This document shows positions 58,694-64,000 of a stretch of 64,000 bases of DNA, piece by piece. The notes beneath the pieces were generated by a model. It saw nothing but the letters and a program-made list of their open reading frames with translations, searched no databases and had not been told where the DNA came from. Each line of letters opens with the position of its first letter. Within the stretch, counting starts at the first letter, position 1. The translations under genes were made by a program, and so were the position numbers. This stretch comes from Sinohyriopsis cumingii (lineage: Eukaryota; Mollusca; Bivalvia; Unionida; Unionidae), in the NCBI GenBank assembly GCA_028554795.2, contig CM068835.1:57893219-57957218 (forward strand), read 5' to 3'.

Positions 58694-59180
58694 CTGATCA
58701 TAGTTGTTTTGTCATTGCCATTTCTAATACTCATACAGAGATTACATTATACATTCTTTGCAAATACAAAGTAATTCAAGAAAACAAATGAGAGCCTATT
58801 AAGTGTAAAACTTCACAATGAATGTCATCACTGGTTCCCAGTCAGTGATCTTGTAAAGGAAACTAAATACTAAGTTTTCTTTTCAATTCCCTTCAAACAT
58901 GGTAAACTTTATGATGATAAATAAAATGATTGGTTTAGAAGCCAATCTACTGATAAAAATTTGTATATCTGCTGGCTTTATGTCCTGGTTCTGTCATGTT
59001 TGGAATGAAGAGCATCATCTTTCAACTGTGACCATTTTCATTAAACTGTGTTCTTAAATAAAAACAACTAGATGTCTCAGATTTCATTTATGTATGTCCA
59101 GTGTGCTTGTGAAAATTGTACTGAAAAAAATAACTAATTTGGTACATGTGATATGTCCTATTTCCTGAATAGGGAATAAT
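58694..59180. other. DNA upstream of the candidate gene exons
   Basis: AT-rich, no recognised exon. Confidence 0.4.
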
Positions 59181-59189
59181 TCTGTCTTC

Positions 59190-59800
59190 CACGAAGACAT
59201 TAACCATTTGCATTTCAAGAATGACTTCCATGAAGACACAAACCAGTCACAGTTCAAGAATGACTTCCAGGAAGATATTAACCATTCAAATTTCAGGACT
59301 GATTTCCATGAAGACATAAACCATTCACATTTCAAAAATGACTTCGATGAAGACATAAACCATTCACATTTCAAAAATGACTTCCATGAAGACATAAACA
59401 GTTCACAGTTCAAAAATGACTTCCATGAAGACATAAACCATTCACATTTCAAAAATGACTTCCATGAAGACATAAACAGTTCACAGTTCAAAAATGACTT
59501 CCATGAAGACATAAAACCGTTCACAGTTCTGGAATAACTTCTATGAAGACATTAACCATTTACAGTTCAAGAACAACTTCCAAGAAGATATTAACCATTC
59601 GCATTTCAAGAATGACCTCCATGAAGACATAAACCATTCACATTTCAAAAATGACTTCCATGAAGACATAAAACTATTCACAGTTCTGGAATGACTTCTA
59701 TGAAGACATTAACCATTCACAGTTCAAGAATGACTTCCAAGAAGATATTAACCATTCACATTTCAAGAATGACCTCCATGAAGACATAAACCATTGTCTA
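59190..59800. repeat. 39-bp minisatellite, about 15 copies
   Basis: Units carry 'aatgacttccatgaagacat' and 'aaaccattcacatttcaa'; copies alternate between '..cattcacatttc' and '..agttcacagttc' types, a dimeric pattern. The 39-bp period leaves frames open on both strands (109 and 146 codons), not genes. Confidence 0.93.
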
Positions 59801-59844
59801 GAGGTACAATCAAATACAGTCTTGCAGTAACCGGGCTTTAACAA

Positions 59845-60010
59845 TGAATCTCACTAATGAGGAAAACTTACTGTGTTAAGCCTTGTACACTGATTCTCAC
59901 TAATGAAGAACAATTACTGTGTTAAGCCTTGTACATTGATTCTCACTAATGAAGAACAATTACTGTGGTCAGGCTTGTACAACGATTGTCAATAATGAGG
60001 AACAATTACC
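59845..60010. repeat. ~47-bp tandem repeat, 3-4 copies
   Basis: Units carry 'gattctcactaatgaagaac' and 'aattactgtgttaagccttg'. Confidence 0.85.
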
Positions 60011-60961
60011 AATCTTTCATCACATGAAAATAAAAGATGAATTTCTTTTTTATAAATTTCAGTGTTTTAAATAAAAGTGCTAACCAAACATGCATATTCC
60101 ATTCTAGAAATTAGTGTTAATGCAGAGATACGTTGCCAACGGTAATCGTGCTCTTTTTATCATTTCAAAACTTGATCACATGAGACATGAGGCAATTTCA
60201 AGTCTCTGTATCAACTTCCTTTTTGTTGTACATGTAATTATATAAATCATCAGATTTAAAATCAATCATCTGATATACTGATGCAATCCAGGTAATCCTT
60301 GTATGCAAAGAAGGACCAAATTTTATACAAAACCCTTGATGGTTTATAAAGCTTGGGAAAACATGGCAGGTGGCATGCCGATCACCTGAAGGTCAGGGAT
60401 TGATGACCATGACACTATTGAGTTTTGTAGCTGGCACAGATGACTTGCATGCTTTTGATTTTGTTTAACAGTATCAACCCCTTCTGTATTAAAAATGATC
60501 TTTTTCTGAACAGTATTACGACTTAAACTTGTATCAGCTGTGATCAGTGTTGTCCTGAACAGTTTTCTTGAATGGCTTGAAATTCCATGCTATTGTTTGG
60601 ACAGCATTTAAGCACAATCTGCTTTTCATGTCGGAATCAAATCGTTATTGAATAAAAATCCTCTGACAAAATAATACCATGACAGATATGAATGGCACAA
60701 AGTTTCAACATTTATATTTACAGACCACACTTGGATAAAAAATTTAAAAACACAAAATATGGACCCCAAACTTCATCTGTTCTTTTTTTTTTAATTAACA
60801 TCTTGTAGAAACCTAAACAGGAAATTATACTCCGAGATGTTTTCTTTCAAACAGTGGACAACCATGAGGAAAATGGCAACTATTGTACCTCTAACAACCC
60901 ACATTTTTCCTCATAAGTGAGAATTAAAGATAATTATGTCCTGCATTTCACCCATTCTATA
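60011..60961. other. Intergenic DNA before the Tigger element
   Basis: No gene or array. A tRNA-like fragment near 60370-60415 is too weak to call. Confidence 0.4.
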
Positions 60962-63899
60962 CAGTGTGACCCCGCTATAATGTGCTCCATTATAACACGA
61001 ATTTGGATATAACACCGTCATGACATGGCTCCCAAAATTTCATTTACCTTATTGCAGATATTCTTCTCATAAATAAAAAAAATTCTTATATGTATGAAAA
61101 ATAAAATACCTAAAGAGTTTTATTATCATTTTGGAGAAGAGATTGCATATAAATTTGAATATAAGACGACTGTGGCATGGCTTATGAAATATCTTATACA
61201 TGTATTATTCTCTTACACGGAAAACATTTCTTCTTAAAAGAGCGAAAAATAACGTGTAGAAAGTTTGAGAACTTTGATCTTTGTTTATTGTTGACAGATG
61301 ACAGCTTATAAGTATTAATCTTATTATTACTGATCCATGAGCAATGAAGCCATCAAGTCTACTTTGTGTTTGTCTTCAATGCATTCTGTATACAGCTGTT
61401 GCTCAAACAATATCAGACATATGTTCTCTAAACTACATACACAACTAAGCAACAAACAATGCTGTGGTTGATAAAAGATTCTCGCCAGAATTTATAAATC
61501 AATTTAAGTAGATTGCTCTTCATCAAAGTCAGTTGTCGAACTCAACTTGTTCAAATTATGGGGCAATGATTTATAAAACACAAAAAAACCCCGAAAGCCG
61601 CCATGTGTGCGTAGCTTGGCGTTGTTTTATGCAATCAGATGACTAGTGAATAATGTCGTCCATTTCCAACAAATATACCCCCATTGTTTACTGACAATTA
61701 TTCTTGCTGTAGTCTTTCAAACCAAGTGGTGTAAAAGTGTTAATTAGTGGACATTTTGAATGGAAAATGGGAAACGGAAATGTAAAGCTTTTACGGTTAA
61801 AGAAAATATGGAAGTTTTGGACAGGATTAAGTCTGGTGTTAGACAATCAAAAGTAGCTAAAGATTTAGGTGTGAATGAATCAACAGTTTGAGGATGGAAG
61901 AGGACAGAAGCAAAATTAAGAGATGGTTGTAAATTTGCAAGAAAGTGAGGGATTGACAAGGAAAAAAGCGATACTAGCAGGAGACACCCAACTTAATGCA
62001 GCCCTGTATCAGTGGTTTGTGCAGACTAGGGCTGAAGGCGTGCCTGTATCAGGACCAATTTTACAGGCACAAGCTGAAAAATTACACACTGACTAACATG
62101 GGCAAAATTCCAGCTTCAAAGCTAGCAATGGATGGCTGAACTGTTTTTAAGAAGCGACACAGGATCACATGACAGATTCTGGAGAAATCTGCTCTTCAGA
62201 TTCTGAAGCTGCTATGAACTATTCAGATAAATTGAGGGAAATAATAGAGGAAGGTGGACATTCATCAGAGCAGATTTACAATTGTGCTGGAACTGGATTG
62301 TGCTACAAAATGATGCCTGACACCACCCTAGCTGTGAAATAAGATGAACATAAACAGGAAGGGTTTAAGAAAGAAAAAGGAGTGATTAACTTTGCTGTTT
62401 TGTGTCAATAAAATGGGAAGACACAAACTTAAACCACTATGTATTGGAAAATTCAAGTTTCCTAGGCGCTCCCATCATTTGAATGTCAAGACCCTATCAT
62501 TTTCATATGATGCCACAAAAAAACGCAATAATGACATGCTTTATTTGAAAAATGGTTTCAAAATGAATTTGATCCCACCTCAGAAATCTGAAGATGGAGC
62601 CGATGGCATTGTTACTGGACAACTGCCCTGCACACCTACCCGCAGACAGCCTGGTTAGTAAGGATGGGAAAATAAAAGCCATCTTCCTCACAAAGAATAC
62701 AACTTGCAGGATTCAGCCTCTAGACCAGGGCATAATATCAGTTTTTAAAATGAATTATAGAAGACAACTTGTGAAAAAGATTACTTGTGATGAAACCTCA
62801 GTCCAGGTGACACTACAAAGTTTAAATCTGAAAGAAATAATGTACCTCGGCAGCAAATCTTGGGATGCCATTACACCCAGCTGCATTGAGAAATGCTGGG
62901 CGAAAGGACATGGTGCAGCATTTACTATTATTCAGGATAACGGGGCAATATCAGTGATGACGATGGTAATTTATTTGGTGAATTTTCTGAGAATGATGTG
63001 TTCAAGGCTGAGAGGGCATTTGGGAAGCAGAAGCAGTCACACAACAGTGTTGATGAATGGCTCATTTTTTATATTGACTGCCCAGTTGTAGACCACGTTT
63101 TGGATGTGGAAATTATTCAAAATATTATGTTCAATAACACCAATTGTGATGCTGATGATGGTGATGCTTCTGATGATGACAGCGAGGACACCATACCTGA
63201 GGATATTCCTCCTGCTTTGAGACTGATGGAGATGCAAGATATCAACTATGTTTGAATTCTTCAGTTGTGAAATATGACTGACTTTGCCAAGAGCAAAGAT
63301 GACAGTAGCAGAAAGCAGCTGAAAATCTCTGAGTTTTTCAAACAATAATAAAGTATTACAATTCCCGGATGAGAAAATTAGTAGTATGAAATTTATAGAC
63401 ACCGTTAATTAACCTTCAGACTCACTATTTCATCACTGTTTACACATTTTTTGCTATTTTTTTTCTCCACTGAATTCAGTCACATAATGATCTATGACAA
63501 AATTATGGAATATTTTAAATGTGTGTGTGTGGATATTTTCGATGGAAATATTTATATTGGGGATTCAGTGTATGTGATGAGATTCGTGGGCGAGTACATG
63601 GTGTTGATACTCTATTCATGCTATAGATTAGATATGTATATATAAACCATACACGAGTATGTACCAATGTGTGGTTCTCTGAATAAAGTAATATATATGC
63701 AATCTCTGTTATCACTACAGGTGTTTTTCTCATTTAATATACACCAATTTAAAAGGGCAATTATGCCAATGAAGCACATATTTTTGCACCCACTTTTATT
63801 GCCACCCTTCAAATGTGTTGGTACTGTACATGGTTGCTTATAACACAGTTTGGTTCAATAGATGGCTCCCAACTACCATGTTGTAGGGGGGTCACACTG
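60962..63899 (+). mobile_element. Tigger/pogo-type DNA transposon, full length, inactive
   Basis: The left end CAGTGTGACCCC at 60962-60973 and the right end GGGGTCACACTG at 63888-63899 are exact inverted repeats, and TA flanks both (60960-60961, 63900-63901), the target duplication of Tc1/mariner/pogo elements. 2938 bp overall. Both ends continue with the GCTATAATG- and TATAA-rich arms usual for Tigger. The transposase frame inside is broken, so it could move only if another source supplied enzyme. Confidence 0.9.
61760..63349 (+). pseudogene. Tigger/Jerky-like transposase pseudogene
   Basis: The ATG at 61760 begins a CENP-B-type DNA-binding domain (KAFTVKENMEVLDRIKSG, then QSKVAKDLGVNESTV), broken at once by a TGA. 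A second helix-turn-helix part follows (ALYQWFVQTRAEGVPVSGPI, ILQAQAEKL), then the DDE catalytic region: a GRHKLKPLCIGK stretch near 62410, MALLLDNCPAHLP at 62597 (second Asp) and TCRIQPLDQGIISVFK at 62702. It ends LKISEFFKQ at about 63345, with AATAAA overlapping. At least six stops and several frameshifts are present, so it makes no full transposase. Confidence 0.85.
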
Positions 63900-63901
63900 T
63901 A

Positions 63902-64000
63902 TTATGTGCCGATTTAGACTATTTTATGTAGCCCATAACCTGGCTATAATATACATTCAAGGGGACCACATATTTTTATTATCTTCTTTTAAAAGGTAAA
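63902..64000. other. Right edge, flank of the Tigger element
   Basis: About 100 bp, no features seen; it includes 'aacctggctataatatacat', similar to arms of Tigger-type elements. Confidence 0.3.

Noticed and set aside
59084..59537. Open frames of 109 and 146 codons
   Set aside because: Again a 39-bp array read in frame on both strands.
60370..60415. tRNA-like 'ggcaggtggcatgccgatca' with box-B-like 'ggtcagggattga'
   Set aside because: Too short and unpaired to call a tRNA or SINE from one copy.

Overview
This 64-kb window is AT-rich animal nuclear DNA. It has intron-split genes with canonical GT-AG splice sites, tRNA-derived SINEs, LINE fragments, cut-and-paste transposons and a very high load of minisatellites. 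The recurring 'gggcaataactct' repeat, AGGTCA-bearing repeats and tandem repeats inside small terminal-inverted-repeat elements suggest a mollusc, probably a bivalve. That assignment is an inference from repeat style.

Two protein genes are well supported and sit head to head around a short shared promoter near 35.7-36.2 kb. Leftward (minus strand, 35.85 to 0.2 kb) runs a seven-coding-exon-scale locus: one non-coding first exon plus six coding exons. The predicted protein is about 855 residues: a von Willebrand A domain with complete MIDAS motif, a Pro/Tyr-rich linker, a DUF4537 region and a coiled coil with an internal duplication, resembling C11orf16 and the C-terminal half of VWA3B. All splice phases agree. 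Rightward (plus strand, 36.19 to 48.76 kb) is NDUFB2, a 97-residue complex I accessory subunit in three exons, with the diagnostic C-terminal WTDEELGIPPDDED. A third, unrecognised minus-strand gene is proposed at 53.9-58.7 kb from three phase-compatible exons and a poly(A) signal.

The rest is repeats. At 0-6.3 kb: a truncated foldback element overlapping the 3' end of the vWA gene, a 90-bp tandem array, and a 60-bp minisatellite nested in a ~150-bp repeat. At 8.4-14.3 kb: several arrays (about 180, 29, 30, 39 and 42 bp) and a hAT-like MITE. At 17.4-18.1 kb: a LINE 3' end. At 18.7-30.4 kb: most copies of a foldback family built of palindromic modules, a TIR element with a 28-bp minisatellite core, and long CA, AT and GT runs. 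At 32.9-33.65 kb: a decayed LINE reverse transcriptase. Inside NDUFB2: TA-flanked MITEs, three tRNA-headed SINEs (two with target-site duplications), an older SINE, a 62-bp array and a GC-richer fossil block. At 59.2-60.0 kb: 39- and 47-bp arrays. At 60.96-63.9 kb: a complete but dead Tigger/pogo-type transposon with matching inverted termini and a TA target duplication.

Nothing here looks like an operon, CRISPR array or prokaryotic system. The most unusual signals are the modular foldback family, the nested minisatellites inside mobile elements, and the duplicated PP1-docking-like motifs in the vWA protein.
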